From Methylomonas sp. (lineage in GTDB: Bacteria > Pseudomonadota > Gammaproteobacteria > Methylococcales > Methylomonadaceae), in the NCBI GenBank assembly GCA_002929135.1, contig PESC01000033.1:1-57693 (forward strand): a stretch of 57,693 nucleotides of DNA, in the 5' to 3' direction. The translations under genes were made by a program, and so were the position numbers. The notes beneath the pieces are model-generated. The model saw only the letters and a list, made by a program, of their open reading frames with translations, searched no databases and was not told the origin of the DNA. Below are positions 18,748 through 28,134 of the stretch, one piece after another (within the stretch, counting starts at the first letter, position 1; each line of letters begins with the position of its first letter).

Positions 18748-19593
18748 CTACCTGTCCATGCCCAAGGCGTCCCAGGCTCTTTGCATGATGGATTCGTCCT
18801 TGAATTCGATGGGTGCACCCTGGGGGTAATTCAAGGCGTAGATGCGCTCGACGTCAGTCGCCAGGTCGTCCATGCCCAGCTTGCGGTAAGCGGCTTTCAT
18901 GATTTCCAGGGCATGTGGCACGGCGGGGGTTCTTGGGTATTCCTTGAGGATGTGGCTGGCGCGATTGATCGCCGCGACATAGGCATTGCGCCGCATGTAA
19001 AAGTCGGCGACGTGCAATTCGTGCATCGCGGTGTTGTTGCGCAGGGCAACCATGCGCAAGCGGGCGTCGGGTACGTATTTGCTGTCGGGAAAGCGGCGGA
19101 TCAGTTCCTGGAAGTTGTCGAAGGCCTCCCGGGCGGGGCCGGGGTCACGCTGGGTGGAGTCGGTGGGCAGGAAGCGGTCGATGAAACCGATGCCACGGTT
19201 GTAATTGATCAGGCCTTTCAGGTAATAGGCGTAATCGACATGAGGATTGCGCGGGTTGATCTTGATGAAACGCTCGGCGGCCGCCAGCGCGGCTTCCGGG
19301 TCGTCGTTCTTGTAATAGGCGTAAGCCAGGTTGAGCTGGGCCTGGGCGGCGTAATCGCCGAACGGATACCGCGCTTCCAGCGCCTCGTACAGTGTGATGG
19401 CTTTCTGGTAGCTTTTGTTGTCCAGCGCGGCTTTGGCTTCCTTGTGAAAGCGGGCATCGTCCCAGCCGACATATTCATCGGCCTTGGCATCGCCACGATC
19501 ACGATCCTGGGTGAAGGCATCCAGCGTTTCGCAGCCCTGCAACAGCGTGGCCAGACTGGCGATCAGGAGGGTTTTAAGCAAAAGTAATCGCAT
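18748..19593 (-). CDS. bamD: Outer membrane assembly lipoprotein BamD
   Basis: Essential lipoprotein of the BAM complex that inserts beta-barrel proteins. It is 281 residues. The signal ends in a lipobox LLQGC (C21). TPR-type repeats follow (ALEARYPFGDYAAQAQLNLAYAYYK, FIKINPRNPHVDYAYYLKGL). The ATG at 19593 is chosen because it starts the signal peptide; the frame is open far upstream only because it runs antisense through rluD. The C-terminus is longer than in E. coli (245 residues), with a tail ending in RAWDALGMDR. It is divergent from rluD, the conserved gammaproteobacterial arrangement, and is followed at once by the HExxH protein gene. Confidence 0.95.
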   Translation of the reverse strand: MRLLLLKTLLIASLATLLQGCETLDAFTQDRDRGDAKADEYVGWDDARFHKEAKAALDNKSYQKAITLYEALEARYPFGDYAAQAQLNLAYAYYKNDDPEAALAAAERFIKINPRNPHVDYAYYLKGLINYNRGIGFIDRFLPTDSTQRDPGPAREAFDNFQELIRRFPDSKYVPDARLRMVALRNNTAMHELHVADFYMRRNAYVAAINRASHILKEYPRTPAVPHALEIMKAAYRKLGMDDLATDVERIYALNYPQGAPIEFKDESIMQRAWDALGMDR

Positions 19594-19635
19594 AAAGAAG
19601 GCAACTCGTTGTAATATGGCCGGTTTTTTGCAAGC

Positions 19636-19651
19636 TGTGATGTGTATCACG
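19636..19651. promoter_or_regulatory. CRP/Vfr-like site in the bamD-rluD divergent region
   Basis: TGTGATGTGTATCACG matches the CRP consensus TGTGA-N6-TCACA at 9 of 10 fixed positions. It lies in the 87-base gap between divergent bamD and rluD. A -10-like TATAAC follows at 19661-19666 on the rluD side. No CRP gene is visible in the window, so function is inferred from sequence alone. Confidence 0.4.
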
Positions 19652-19680
19652 GGTCGCGAGTATAACTCCAAAACCAAGTT

Positions 19681-20637
19681 ATGACGATATTGACGACACA
19701 GGTTCCCGAGCATCTGGCTGGCATGAGGCTGGATCAATGCCTGGCTGAAGTGTTCCCCGATTATTCCCGCAGCAAGCTGCAAACCTGGATCAAGGCCGGT
19801 CGCGTTACGGTAAACGGTGCCCAGCTCAGAGGCCGCGACAAGCTCGACGGCGGCGAAATCATCGCCCTCGACGCCGAAGCCGATGTGGTGATAGAGGACG
19901 CAGCGGAAGACATCCCGCTCGACATCATCCACGAAGACGACAGCCTGATTATCATCAACAAACCGGCCGGTCTGGTGGTGCATCCTGCCGTCGGCAATTG
20001 GCACGGTACACTGGTCAACGCCTTGCTGGCTCATGCTCCCCATCTCAACACCCTGCCGCGCGCCGGTATCGTCCATCGTCTGGATAAAGATACCAGCGGC
20101 CTGCTGATGATCGCCAAAACCCAGCAAGCCCACACCAGCCTGGTCGAGCAATTGCAGGAACGCAGCATCGAGCGAGAATATCTGGCCCTGGTAAAAGGCT
20201 GGATGACCGCAGGCGGCACCGTAGACGAACCGATAGGCCGCCACCCGGTCGATCGCAAGCGCAATGCCGTGCGCCGTGACGGTAAAGAAGCCGTTACCCA
20301 TTACCGTCTGGAACGCCGCTTCAAGCGCCACACCTTGATCCGGGTGCAACTGGAAACCGGTCGCACCCACCAGATTCGCGTTCACATGACCCACATCGGT
20401 TATCCGCTGGTGGGCGATCTGACTTATGGCGGTCGCTTTCAAATGCCTGCCGATTGCAACCCGGAACTGGCAGCCGCATTCCGCAGTTTCAGGCGCCAGG
20501 CCCTGCATGCCGCCCGGCTGGGTCTGGAACACCCTGAAACCGGCGACTACCACGAATGGCAACAACCCATGCCCGACGACATGCAACATTTGATAGCCCT
20601 GCTGGCCGCCAATGAACACGAACTGGATCACACCTGA
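19681..20637 (+). CDS. rluD: 23S rRNA pseudouridine synthase RluD
   Basis: Makes pseudouridines 1911/1915/1917 in helix 69 of 23S rRNA. It is 318 residues. The N-terminal S4 domain (about 15-75) includes RLDQCLAEVFPDYSRS. The catalytic motif is HRLDKDTSG with D135. RTHQIRVHM and YPLVGDLTYGG complete the fold. The ATG has no strong ribosome binding site. It overlaps the next gene, pgeF, by 26 bases. The rluD-pgeF order and divergence from bamD are conserved in gammaproteobacteria. Confidence 0.95.
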   Translation: MTILTTQVPEHLAGMRLDQCLAEVFPDYSRSKLQTWIKAGRVTVNGAQLRGRDKLDGGEIIALDAEADVVIEDAAEDIPLDIIHEDDSLIIINKPAGLVVHPAVGNWHGTLVNALLAHAPHLNTLPRAGIVHRLDKDTSGLLMIAKTQQAHTSLVEQLQERSIEREYLALVKGWMTAGGTVDEPIGRHPVDRKRNAVRRDGKEAVTHYRLERRFKRHTLIRVQLETGRTHQIRVHMTHIGYPLVGDLTYGGRFQMPADCNPELAAAFRSFRRQALHAARLGLEHPETGDYHEWQQPMPDDMQHLIALLAANEHELDHT

Positions 20638-21343
20638 TTGGCCGCTGCCGTCCGCTATTCATGCCGCCGTCACGCTACGCAGTGATGGCGTCAGCAGTGG
20701 CGGTTACGCCAGCTTCAACCTCGCCGCCCATGTTGGCGATGAGGCCGACGCCGTTGCCCGCAACCGCGCCCTGCTGCGCGAACGCTTGGCGCTGCCAGGC
20801 GAACCGGTGTGGTTGCAGCAAGTGCATGGCAATCGGGTGATCCGGGCCGACCGTGCCGTCGGTCTGGAAGCCGCCGATGCCAGCGTCACCAACGAAACCG
20901 GCGTCGTCTGCGTCGTACTGACTGCCGACTGTCTGCCGGTGCTGTTCTGCGGCGACGATGGCCAGGTCATCGCCGCCGCCCATGTCGGCTGGCGCGGCCT
21001 GAAAGACGGCATCATCGCCAGTACACTGGCCGCCATGGGCAGCAAGCGCTGCTCGGTCTGGCTGGGGCCTGCCATCGGCCCGGACTGTTTCGAAGTCGGC
21101 GACGATGTCCGCGCCGCCTTCGTCGACGACGATCCGCGGCAGGCAGCGGCCTTCAGCCCGCACGGCAATGGTAAATGGCTGGCCGACATTTATGCCCTGG
21201 CAAGACGCCAACTTACTGATCTGGGTGTCGAATCCATCTACGGCGGCGGCTATTGCACCGTGACCGATGTCCAGCGTTTTTACTCCTTCCGCCGCGATGG
21301 TGCCGTCAGTGGTCGCATGGCCAGCCTGATCTGGAGATGTTGA
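20612..21343 (+). CDS. pgeF: Peptidoglycan editing factor PgeF (YfiH, laccase-domain family)
   Basis: A 243-residue cytoplasmic protein of the PF02578 family, linked to removal of misincorporated L-Ser from muropeptide precursors (UDP-MurNAc-L-Ser) and to purine nucleoside reactions in related proteins. Zinc/active-site blocks are WLQQVHG, VVLTADCLPVLF, AAAHVGWRGLKDG and the C-terminal YGGGYCT with FYSFRRDG. The start lies inside rluD (26-base overlap). The ZIP transporter gene begins one base after its stop. Confidence 0.92.
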   Translation: MNTNWITPDWPLPSAIHAAVTLRSDGVSSGGYASFNLAAHVGDEADAVARNRALLRERLALPGEPVWLQQVHGNRVIRADRAVGLEAADASVTNETGVVCVVLTADCLPVLFCGDDGQVIAAAHVGWRGLKDGIIASTLAAMGSKRCSVWLGPAIGPDCFEVGDDVRAAFVDDDPRQAAAFSPHGNGKWLADIYALARRQLTDLGVESIYGGGYCTVTDVQRFYSFRRDGAVSGRMASLIWRC

Positions 21344-21344
21344 C

Positions 21345-22214
21345 GTGAACACCCTGCCAGCGATCATCGTGTTTACCGCCATCGGTGGTGTTCTGAGCGT
21401 ACTGGCCGCCGGTATTTTCCTGCTGCTGCCCGCCCAGCGTCGACAACAGGTTTTGCCGCACGGCATCAGTTTTGCGATTGGCGCCTTGCTGACCGGCGCG
21501 TTCTGCGGCTTGATTCCCCATGCCTTCGAATACGCAAGCCCTGGCGACATCCCGGCCTTGTCGGCCAGCATTCTGATTGGCATCCTCGGTTTTTTTACGC
21601 TGGAAAAACTGCTGATCTGGCGCCACTGCCATCCCCATAGCGATGAAATACAGGGCGATAATACCCATGACGACGGTCACCGCCATGGCGCCGAACACCG
21701 TGCAGTCGGCGCCCTCATCATCCTGGGCGACAGCATCCACAACTTCGTCGATGGCGTCCTGATCGCTGCGGCATTCATGACCGACATTCAGCTCGGCATC
21801 GTTACCAGTCTGGCCGTCGCGGCCCACGAGATTCCACAGGAAGTCGGCGATTTCGCCATTTTGCTGCACAGCGGTTACACACGCGGCAAGGCATTTTCGT
21901 ACAAGATCATGACCTGCATGACAACCGTGCTGGGCGGTGTGCTGGCGTATTTCAGTCTGGGCAATCTGCATGACTTGCTGCCGTATTTTTTGACGCTGGC
22001 GGCATCCAGCTTCATCTACATCGCCGTTGCGGACTTGATTCCGTCGCTGCATCAAAAAACCGCGTTGCGCACGTCGTTGCAACAAATCGGTTTCATTTTG
22101 GCGGGCGTGATTTTGATACTCATCATGCAAAGCCTCGCGCATGATTTCGAGATGGAAATCGAGCCTCATCACTCGACAACACAGGACAGCCAGATTTACC
22201 GCGATTCGGTGTAA
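21345..22214 (+). CDS. ZIP family metal transporter
   Basis: A 289-residue inner-membrane divalent-metal importer of the ZIP family. About seven to eight hydrophobic segments are seen. The loop between helices 3 and 4 is His-rich (HCHPHSDE...HDDGHRHGAEH). The metal-site helices carry HNFVDG and HEIPQEVGD. It starts with GTG at 21345, one base after pgeF stops, with GGAG upstream, so it belongs to the rluD-pgeF transcript. Substrate is likely zinc or another divalent ion; the sequence does not decide. Confidence 0.88.
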   Translation: MNTLPAIIVFTAIGGVLSVLAAGIFLLLPAQRRQQVLPHGISFAIGALLTGAFCGLIPHAFEYASPGDIPALSASILIGILGFFTLEKLLIWRHCHPHSDEIQGDNTHDDGHRHGAEHRAVGALIILGDSIHNFVDGVLIAAAFMTDIQLGIVTSLAVAAHEIPQEVGDFAILLHSGYTRGKAFSYKIMTCMTTVLGGVLAYFSLGNLHDLLPYFLTLAASSFIYIAVADLIPSLHQKTALRTSLQQIGFILAGVILILIMQSLAHDFEMEIEPHHSTTQDSQIYRDSV

Positions 22215-22361
22215 TTCCCAGAAGGCTGTCCACCATGGTTGTCATCCAAATTTCAACTTGCTGGCGTTGCGTTTTCCCCTTGTGCTGATGCGGTTCCGCA
22301 GGGCAATGCCATGGGCGATACCGGTTAGAATGCGTAGCTTCGAATGTTTTCAGGATGTGTC

Positions 22362-23213
22362 ATGCGCAACATCGTAGTTTTTGCAATAGCCAGCGTATTC
22401 GCCAGCCCTGCGCTGGCAGGCTCGACGGCGCAGGATTGGGCCAGGGTCACAGCGCCGACGCCAAAAGCGGGCGCGGCGCAAAGCATAGGCACGTACACCA
22501 GCGGCTGTGTGGCTGGAGCCACCCGCTTGCCGGTCAATGGCACGGGGTATCAGGTGATGCGCTTGTCGCGCAATCGCTTTTTCGGTCATGACGACTTGAT
22601 CGGCTTCATTGAGGATTTGGGGCGATTCGCTGCCGGGCAACAACTGGGTACGGTGTTGGTTGGCGATTTGGGCCAGCCGCGCGGCGGCCCAACCTTGACC
22701 GGCCACCGCAGTCATCAGAGCGGATTGGATGTGGATATCTGGTTTACGTTGACTACGCCAGCAAATGAGCGTTTGTTGAGTGAAAACGAGCGGGAAACCC
22801 TGAGCGCACCGTCGCTAGTGAATCTGCAAACCGACGCCCTCGATTACCGGCAGTGGTCGTCAGCGCAAGCCAGCTTGCTGGAATATGCGGCTCGACATGC
22901 CGATGTCGACCGCATTTTCGTCCACGCCAGCATCAAGCGTGAGCTGTGCCAGAAAACGCCAGCGGCATCGAATCAATGGTTGAGAAAAATCCGGCCCTGG
23001 TGGAAGCACGATGACCATTTTCACGTGCGTTTGAAATGCCCGGACGGCAGCCCCGGTTGCCAGAGTCAGGAAGCCTTGCCTGCGGGTAGCGGTTGCGATG
23101 CCGGGCTGGATTGGTGGTTTTCGGCGGAAGCCAAGCTGCCGTCCAAGGCGAAACCGCTTCCGCCACCGCCGTTGCCCATTCAGTGTGAGCAGGTGTTGCG
23201 GCAGGGTGATTAA
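22362..23213 (+). CDS. mepA: Penicillin-insensitive murein endopeptidase MepA
   Basis: Periplasmic LAS-type zinc endopeptidase that cuts D-Ala-mDAP cross-links. It is 283 residues. From ATG 22362 there is a signal peptide [20 protein letters not shown], and AGGA lies 6 bases upstream; an ATG six codons earlier is less convincing. Zinc ligands are in [14 protein letters not shown] and [11 protein letters not shown]. Paired cysteines (C..GC..C) match the disulfides of MepA. A proline-rich C-terminal stretch ([12 protein letters not shown]) ends the protein. Its stop overlaps the recR stop on the opposite strand. Confidence 0.94.
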   Translation: MRNIVVFAIASVFASPALAGSTAQDWARVTAPTPKAGAAQSIGTYTSGCVAGATRLPVNGTGYQVMRLSRNRFFGHDDLIGFIEDLGRFAAGQQLGTVLVGDLGQPRGGPTLTGHRSHQSGLDVDIWFTLTTPANERLLSENERETLSAPSLVNLQTDALDYRQWSSAQASLLEYAARHADVDRIFVHASIKRELCQKTPAASNQWLRKIRPWWKHDDHFHVRLKCPDGSPGCQSQEALPAGSGCDAGLDWWFSAEAKLPSKAKPLPPPPLPIQCEQVLRQGD

Positions 23214-23806
23214 AAGGCCTGCCGCCCGTTGAAGGCATGAGCCAAGGTGCTGCTGTCGATGAATTCCAGTTCGCCGCCCATCGGTACGCCATGGGCGATG
23301 CGTGTTGACAAAACCGCGTGTCGGCTGGCGATTTCGGCAATGAAGTGGGCGGTGGCCTGGCCTTCGAGAGTGGCATTGGTGGCCAGGATGATTTCCTTGA
23401 CCTGGCCTGCAGCCAGACGGCGTTCGAGCTGGGCTATGCCAAGCTGGTCAGGGCCTATGCCGTCGAGTGGCGACAAGCGGCCATGCAGGACGAAGTATTT
23501 GCCACGAAAACGGGTTGCCTGATCGAGCAGCCAGGCATCGGCGGCGGTTTCGACCACGCACAATACGCCATCATCGCGCAGCGGGTCGCTGCATACTTCG
23601 CACACTTCGTGTTCGGTCAGGGTTCGGCAGTCCCGGCAGTGGTGTATCTGTGCCATGGCGCGTTCCAGAATGCTGGCCAGATGACGCCCGCCTTCGCGGT
23701 TACGTTGCAGCAGGTAGAAGGCCATGCGCTGTGCTGATTTGGCGCCGACACCGGGCAAACAGGTCAGGCTTTGTATCAGTTCTTTCAGCAAGCCCGGGTT
23801 TTGCAT
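23210..23806 (-). CDS. recR: Recombination mediator RecR
   Basis: Works with RecF and RecO to load RecA at gaps. It is 198 residues. The N-terminal helix-hairpin-helix is [17 protein letters not shown]. The C4 zinc finger is CRDC...CEVC. The Toprim domain has VVETAADAW and the C-terminal [11 protein letters not shown]-type block ([12 protein letters not shown] here). It ends the dnaX-ybaB-recR operon, with 3 bases between ybaB and recR. Confidence 0.96.
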   Translation of the reverse strand: MQNPGLLKELIQSLTCLPGVGAKSAQRMAFYLLQRNREGGRHLASILERAMAQIHHCRDCRTLTEHEVCEVCSDPLRDDGVLCVVETAADAWLLDQATRFRGKYFVLHGRLSPLDGIGPDQLGIAQLERRLAAGQVKEIILATNATLEGQATAHFIAEIASRHAVLSTRIAHGVPMGGELEFIDSSTLAHAFNGRQAF

Positions 23807-23809
23807 GGC

Positions 23810-24133
23810 TTAGAACGGCATCTGGAAACCGGGTGGCAACGGGAGGCCGGAAGTCACTTCCGCCATGCGTTCTTTTTTCAGTTTATCGACCTTATGCACC
23901 GCGTCGTTGATGGCGGCGGCAACCAGGTCTTCCAGCATGTCCTTGTCGTCGCCTACCAGCGACGGGTCTATGCTCACTTTGCGGACTTCGCGCTTGCCAG
24001 TCATTATGATGGTGACCAGACCGCCGCCGGATTCACCCTGAACCTGCATGGCGGCGATGTCTTCCTGTGCTTTTTTGAAATCGTCCTGCATTTTCTGGGC
24101 TTGCTGCATCATGCTCGCCAATGGATTTTTCAT
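23810..24133 (-). CDS. ybaB: YbaB/EbfC family nucleoid-associated protein
   Basis: A 107-residue dimeric DNA-binding protein. It has the family's N-terminal [16 protein letters not shown] helix, [37 protein letters not shown] and a Leu-Pro-Pro C-terminus ([12 protein letters not shown]). It lies between dnaX and recR, the conserved operon order, 13 bases after dnaX. A role in nucleoid shape or recombination is known only in outline for the family. Confidence 0.95.
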   Translation of the reverse strand: MKNPLASMMQQAQKMQDDFKKAQEDIAAMQVQGESGGGLVTIIMTGKREVRKVSIDPSLVGDDKDMLEDLVAAAINDAVHKVDKLKKERMAEVTSGLPLPPGFQMPF

Positions 24134-24146
24134 GGGGTTTCCTGAG

Positions 24147-25724
24147 TCAGTTGAGGGGTTCTATGCTGCCGGGCAGAATACGTGCGCCGAAGGCGTCTTT
24201 CAGTGTTTGCACGTTGGTATCGGCGTCGATGGCGTCGATGGCGGCTTGTTGTCGGTCGTCGCGTGCTCTTTGCATTGCTGCCGCCGGTGTCATTTGTTGA
24301 ACCGGTTGGGCGCTGATCTGAAGTTTGAGCGGTCGACCAAAATACTGTTGCAAGGCCTCGCGCAGCTTGCTTTCGGCCAGGTTGCCGATTCGTTGGTAAT
24401 GGGGGTCGATCAATAAATGACAAGCCTGTTCGTCGATCTTGTCCAGCACGCAATTATTGGCCAGTTCGCGAGTGCGGCCACCGATATTCAGCGCGGCGAT
24501 GATTTCGGGCCAGTTTTGGGCCTGTGGTGGCGGCGTGGTGACGGTGGCTGGCTGTGTCACAGGATAGGCTGTCGCTGCGGCTGCCGGTTCGGCAATTTTG
24601 TTGCTCGTGATGGCGGGTTTGGTTGGATGCTGGGCTGGCAAAGCCTGCGGTCTGAACGCCAGCATGCGCAACAACACCATTTCAATCCCCATTCTTGGAT
24701 CGGGTGCCAGTTCCAGATCGCGCTGTCCGATCAGGCCAATCTGGTAGTACAACTGCACATCGTCAGCCGACATCGCCTTGGCCAGGTCGTCTATCAGTTC
24801 GCGGTCGAATTCAGGATCATGGCAATCGGGCAATTGCTGCACCAGTGCGATGCGGTGCAAAAAACGCAGCAGTCGTTGCAGCATGTCGGAAAAATCCGGC
24901 GTCAGCTCGGCGGTACTGGCGACGATTTGTATCAGCCGTTTTGCGTCGGCCTCTGCCAGGGCTTGCAGCAATGCTTCGACGGGTTGCTGCGCCACGGTAC
25001 CCAGCATGGTGTTGACATCGGCCAGATTGACGCTGCCACTACCGTAGACGATGGCTTGGTCGAGCAGGCTCAAACCATCGCGCAGGCTGCCGTCGGCAGC
25101 GCGTGACAGGGTTTTCAGCGCCACAGGGTCAAACGCAATGTTTTCTTCGCCCAGAATGAAGCCCATCTGCGTGGCTATTTGTTCTGGCAACAGGCGTTTG
25201 AGGTTGAATTGCAGGCAGCGCGACAGCACGGTGACCGGGATTTTTTGCGGATCGGTGGTTGCCAGCAGAAACTTGACGTGGGGCGGTGGTTCCTCAAGGG
25301 TTTTGAGCAGTGCGTTGAAACTGTGCCCCGACAGCATGTGGACTTCGTCGATCAGATAAATCTTGTAGCGACCTTGATTTGGTGCGTACTGAACATTGTC
25401 GAGCAAATCGCGGGTGTCTTCGACTTTGGTGCGCGAGGCGGCGTCGACTTCGATCAAATCCATGAAACGGCCTTGCTCGAACGCCTTGCATACAGGGCAT
25501 TCGCCGCAAGGGTTGCAATCCTGAAGGTTTTCGCAATTGATGGCTTTGGCCAGGATTCGGGCGACCGTGGTTTTGCCGACGCCGCGTGTGCCGGTGAACA
25601 GATAGGCATGATGCAGGCGATCATGCTGCAAGGCATGAATCAGCGACTGGCTGACGTGTTCCTGGCCGACGAGTTGCTTGAAGTTACTGGGACGCCATTT
25701 GCGGGCAAGAACCTGATAAGCCAT
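24147..25724 (-). CDS. dnaX: DNA polymerase III subunits tau/gamma
   Basis: Clamp-loader ATPase. It is 525 residues from ATG 25724, shorter than E. coli tau (643), mainly in the linker. The Walker A box is GTRGVGKT (45-52), with zinc cysteines C64, C73, C76 and C79 at the same positions as in E. coli. IDEVHMLS is Walker B and LSRCLQF is the arginine-finger region. An Ala/Pro-rich linker (about 395-430) precedes the tau C-terminal domain. The frame is open 22 codons further upstream but [12 protein letters not shown] is the standard start. I did not see an A6G slippery site like the one that makes gamma in E. coli. SRP RNA lies immediately upstream. Confidence 0.95.
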   Translation of the reverse strand: MAYQVLARKWRPSNFKQLVGQEHVSQSLIHALQHDRLHHAYLFTGTRGVGKTTVARILAKAINCENLQDCNPCGECPVCKAFEQGRFMDLIEVDAASRTKVEDTRDLLDNVQYAPNQGRYKIYLIDEVHMLSGHSFNALLKTLEEPPPHVKFLLATTDPQKIPVTVLSRCLQFNLKRLLPEQIATQMGFILGEENIAFDPVALKTLSRAADGSLRDGLSLLDQAIVYGSGSVNLADVNTMLGTVAQQPVEALLQALAEADAKRLIQIVASTAELTPDFSDMLQRLLRFLHRIALVQQLPDCHDPEFDRELIDDLAKAMSADDVQLYYQIGLIGQRDLELAPDPRMGIEMVLLRMLAFRPQALPAQHPTKPAITSNKIAEPAAAATAYPVTQPATVTTPPPQAQNWPEIIAALNIGGRTRELANNCVLDKIDEQACHLLIDPHYQRIGNLAESKLREALQQYFGRPLKLQISAQPVQQMTPAAAMQRARDDRQQAAIDAIDADTNVQTLKDAFGARILPGSIEPLN

Positions 25725-25760
25725 TAGCGACAGGACTGAGGGGGATTGGTGCGTTTGGGC

Positions 25761-25870
<110 letters not shown>

Positions 25871-25971
25871 ATGAAATGCTGGCGCTGGTTGCCAAAAGTA
25901 GCGGGCACCAAAAAAAGATGCATTATCCACGAATGCCTTGTGGCAAGCAATGGAAAGTTGTTTGCAACGTA

Positions 25972-26613
25972 TCAGGCCCCTATTCCCGGACTGCCTCCTA
26001 AAGCTTGCCACAATGGCTCCGCCGCATCTGCCGCTTGTCTGGTCAGCGTTTCCGGCACGTTGCTGCCCAAACTCAGCACAACCAGTTGTAGCAGTTGCGC
26101 CGTCTGCTCGGATGATAACCCGCCTCGCGGGACAATCTCGGTGTATAGCCAGATGGCGGCTTCAGTGATGGCCGGTGCCTGCAATTGCCCATGCAAGGCA
26201 GCGAGTTTCGATAACAGTGCCGATGCCAATAAATCCATCACGCCCACCGTGCATTGCTGAGCCAGCAACACCTGGGCCGAGTGCCATTTTTGCGCGGCCA
26301 GTTCATGCAAGGGGTTTGCCTCGGGTAGTTCTGGGGCGACAGTTTCAAATACGCTGCGAGAGTCTGCCGGCGGCGACGCACTGCCCAAGCGTTGCAAACT
26401 GCGCCAGCTACGGCCATCGATGACGGCAACCGGCAAATCGTCTGCCGATAAGCCCAGCGCGGTTTGCTCGTCGTTTTCCTGCCAGGGATCGATCACTACC
26501 AGAAAACCACCGGATGCGTTGGTGCTTGAATGGAGAGGGCGGGATTTTAACCGGGTAAAAAGCAGATTACTCTGAAAGCCATCGTGGGAGCCATCATGCG
26601 GACTGACTTGCAT
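25972..26613 (-). CDS. Hypothetical protein
   Basis: A 213-residue open frame not assigned to a family. The N-terminal 35 residues are polar and atypical, so the start is uncertain (ATG 26613 has only a weak GGAAA upstream). From about residue 36 the protein looks real: FLVVIDPWQEND, DLPVAVIDGRSW, then an almost all-helical C-terminal half (HELAAQKWHSAQVLL onwards). There is no signal peptide and no membrane segment. It may be a small helical protein or the C-terminal piece of a larger one. It lies between the chemosensory operon and ffs, where cheB/cheD might have been expected, but it resembles neither. Confidence 0.5.
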   Translation of the reverse strand: MQVSPHDGSHDGFQSNLLFTRLKSRPLHSSTNASGGFLVVIDPWQENDEQTALGLSADDLPVAVIDGRSWRSLQRLGSASPPADSRSVFETVAPELPEANPLHELAAQKWHSAQVLLAQQCTVGVMDLLASALLSKLAALHGQLQAPAITEAAIWLYTEIVPRGGLSSEQTAQLLQLVVLSLGSNVPETLTRQAADAAEPLWQALGGSPGIGA

Positions 26614-26654
26614 TTTCCGGGCGACGCACTGGCTTCAGGATCGTTAGGATCTGG

Positions 26655-26687
26655 CGCTGAATAACTGCCGCCCTTAACTATTCAGCG
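26655..26687. repeat. Inverted repeat downstream of cheR
   Basis: The arms CGCTGAATA (26655-26663) and TATTCAGCG (26679-26687) are exact complements around a 15-base loop. It lies 53 bases after the cheR stop on the minus strand. There is no U-tract, so terminator function is doubtful. Half of the palindromic TTCCCACGC repeat follows at 26702-26721. Confidence 0.5.
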
Positions 26688-26739
26688 TCCAGCCGACGCC
26701 TCGTTCCCACGCTCTGCGCGGCGTAGAGATTGGTACACA

Positions 26740-27573
26740 TCACTTTTTGTAGATGGTGTTTCCGATCAATTTGAACGGGACGTTCAATTGGTGGAGGGAT
26801 TCCGAGTGGCCTATGAACAAATGCCCGTCGTTTATCAAGTGTTCGGCATAGCGTCTGGCCAGCAGGGTTTTGGTTTCTTTGTCGAAATAAATCAACACAT
26901 TACGGCAAAATATGGCGTCGAAAACGCCGCGTATCGGCCAATCCTGCATCAGGTTCAGTTGGCGGAAGTGGATGAGTTCGCGGAGTTCGCGCTTGACCCG
27001 AACTTTATTCGCTTGTGTACCGGTGCCGCGCTGAAACCACTGCCTGACCTGTTCCGGCTCCAGGGATGCAACCCGGTCGGCGGCATAAACGCCCTCTTGT
27101 GCAGTGGCCAGAACCTGGGTATCGAGATCGGTGGCCAGTATTTTTATCGACCATCCGGCGGGAACCGCGTCCTTGAGGGTTATGGCCAGCGAGTAGGGTT
27201 CTTCGCCGGTCGAGCAGCCGGCTGACCACAATTTGATCTCGCGCTGCGCGGCATTGCGCCGAAGAAGCTCGGGTACCACCGTGTTTCGCAAGTAATCGAA
27301 GTGATGGCTCTCACGAAAAAACGAGGTCAGGTTGGTGGTGACCGAGTTGATGAAATCGGTGAATTCCCGTTCAGGATGTTGCTGCAAATAAAGACAGTAG
27401 CTTTTGAAATCGCGTAAGCCCAGCATACGCACACGTTTCACCAGCCTGGAATAAAACATGTCGTATTTGTCATCGGGCACCAAAATGCCGGAATGCTGGT
27501 TGGACAGTTTGCGCAAAAAATTGAAATCGTCCCAGGTGTAAACGAATTCACGCGATTTCTCAGAGCCGGTCAT
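26740..27573 (-). CDS. cheR: Chemotaxis protein methyltransferase CheR
   Basis: Methylates glutamates of chemoreceptors using SAM. It is 277 residues. The N-terminal helical domain (about 1-95) is followed by the SAM site LWSAGCSTGEEPYSLAI, IKILATDLDTQVL, and IFCRNVLIYFD. HSESL near the end is typical. It is the last gene of the chemosensory operon, 12 bases after the STAS gene. The receptor in this operon ends with EWEDF, a likely docking pentapeptide for CheR, so they probably work together. No cheB follows. Confidence 0.94.
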   Translation of the reverse strand: MTGSEKSREFVYTWDDFNFLRKLSNQHSGILVPDDKYDMFYSRLVKRVRMLGLRDFKSYCLYLQQHPEREFTDFINSVTTNLTSFFRESHHFDYLRNTVVPELLRRNAAQREIKLWSAGCSTGEEPYSLAITLKDAVPAGWSIKILATDLDTQVLATAQEGVYAADRVASLEPEQVRQWFQRGTGTQANKVRVKRELRELIHFRQLNLMQDWPIRGVFDAIFCRNVLIYFDKETKTLLARRYAEHLINDGHLFIGHSESLHQLNVPFKLIGNTIYKK

Positions 27574-27585
27574 CGGCGGCTTACC

Positions 27586-28134
27586 TTAAAAAAAACCGGC
27601 AGCGGCGTGATCGACAGCCAGCAGCTGGCTCAAGCCCAGCAGGCTGGCCGCTTCGATGAAGCGTTCCGACGGAAAATCGATGGACACCCTCTTGTTTTGT
27701 TTGATTGCCGTGCGTTTGAACACCAGCAATAGCTGCAATGTCGATGTATCGATCTGGTTGACCGCCGAGGCGTCGATGTCGATGTGGTCAGTTTCATTGA
27801 GGGCACTGAGCAAACGCTGGTAAAGCTGGGCTACCGCCTGCATGTTCTGAACCGTTGCAAGACTGATCGAAAGGCTTTGCTGGCTGGTTGGCGCTGGCGC
27901 GGGATCATCTGCAGCCCAGGCATGGGCGGTGGCATCATCGTTTACCCAGCCATCATCGTCGGCCTGTTCGCTGGTGTCGGTTTGCTCTACCCATTCTTGA
28001 TTAGCATCCTGGCTGGAAGCCTCGGCCTCAGTACCTGGCAATGGCCAGGACGCAGCGGGCCTAGCCGCCTCCGCATGTTGCAACCAGGCCAAAGGGTCGT
28101 AACCAATCAGACTGGCATCATCGTTTTCGGCCAT
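27586..28134 (-). CDS. STAS-domain protein with acidic N-terminal extension
   Basis: A 182-residue protein. Residues about 1-85 are acidic, Trp- and Ala-rich and likely disordered. Residues about 88-182 form a STAS domain (IDIDASAVNQIDTSTLQLLLVF; SFPSERF-like IDFPSERFIEAASLLGL), as in anti-sigma-factor antagonists. The Ser/Thr in IDTSTLQ sits where SpoIIAA-type proteins are phosphorylated. STAS proteins occur in several cytoplasmic or cluster-type chemosensory operons, with roles not settled. It starts in the TAATG overlap with the ParA-like gene. The acidic tail could bind ParA or CheA, which is a guess. Confidence 0.85.
   Translation of the reverse strand: MAENDDASLIGYDPLAWLQHAEAARPAASWPLPGTEAEASSQDANQEWVEQTDTSEQADDDGWVNDDATAHAWAADDPAPAPTSQQSLSISLATVQNMQAVAQLYQRLLSALNETDHIDIDASAVNQIDTSTLQLLLVFKRTAIKQNKRVSIDFPSERFIEAASLLGLSQLLAVDHAAAGFF

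Noticed and set aside
19594-20631. N-terminal extension of bamD by about 345 codons
   Set aside because: The extension runs antisense through rluD; the lipoprotein signal starts at 19593.
23015-23035. Possible parS site (TTTCACGTG in mepA)
   Set aside because: Only one half matches the parS palindrome, and it encodes the conserved HFHV zinc motif of MepA.
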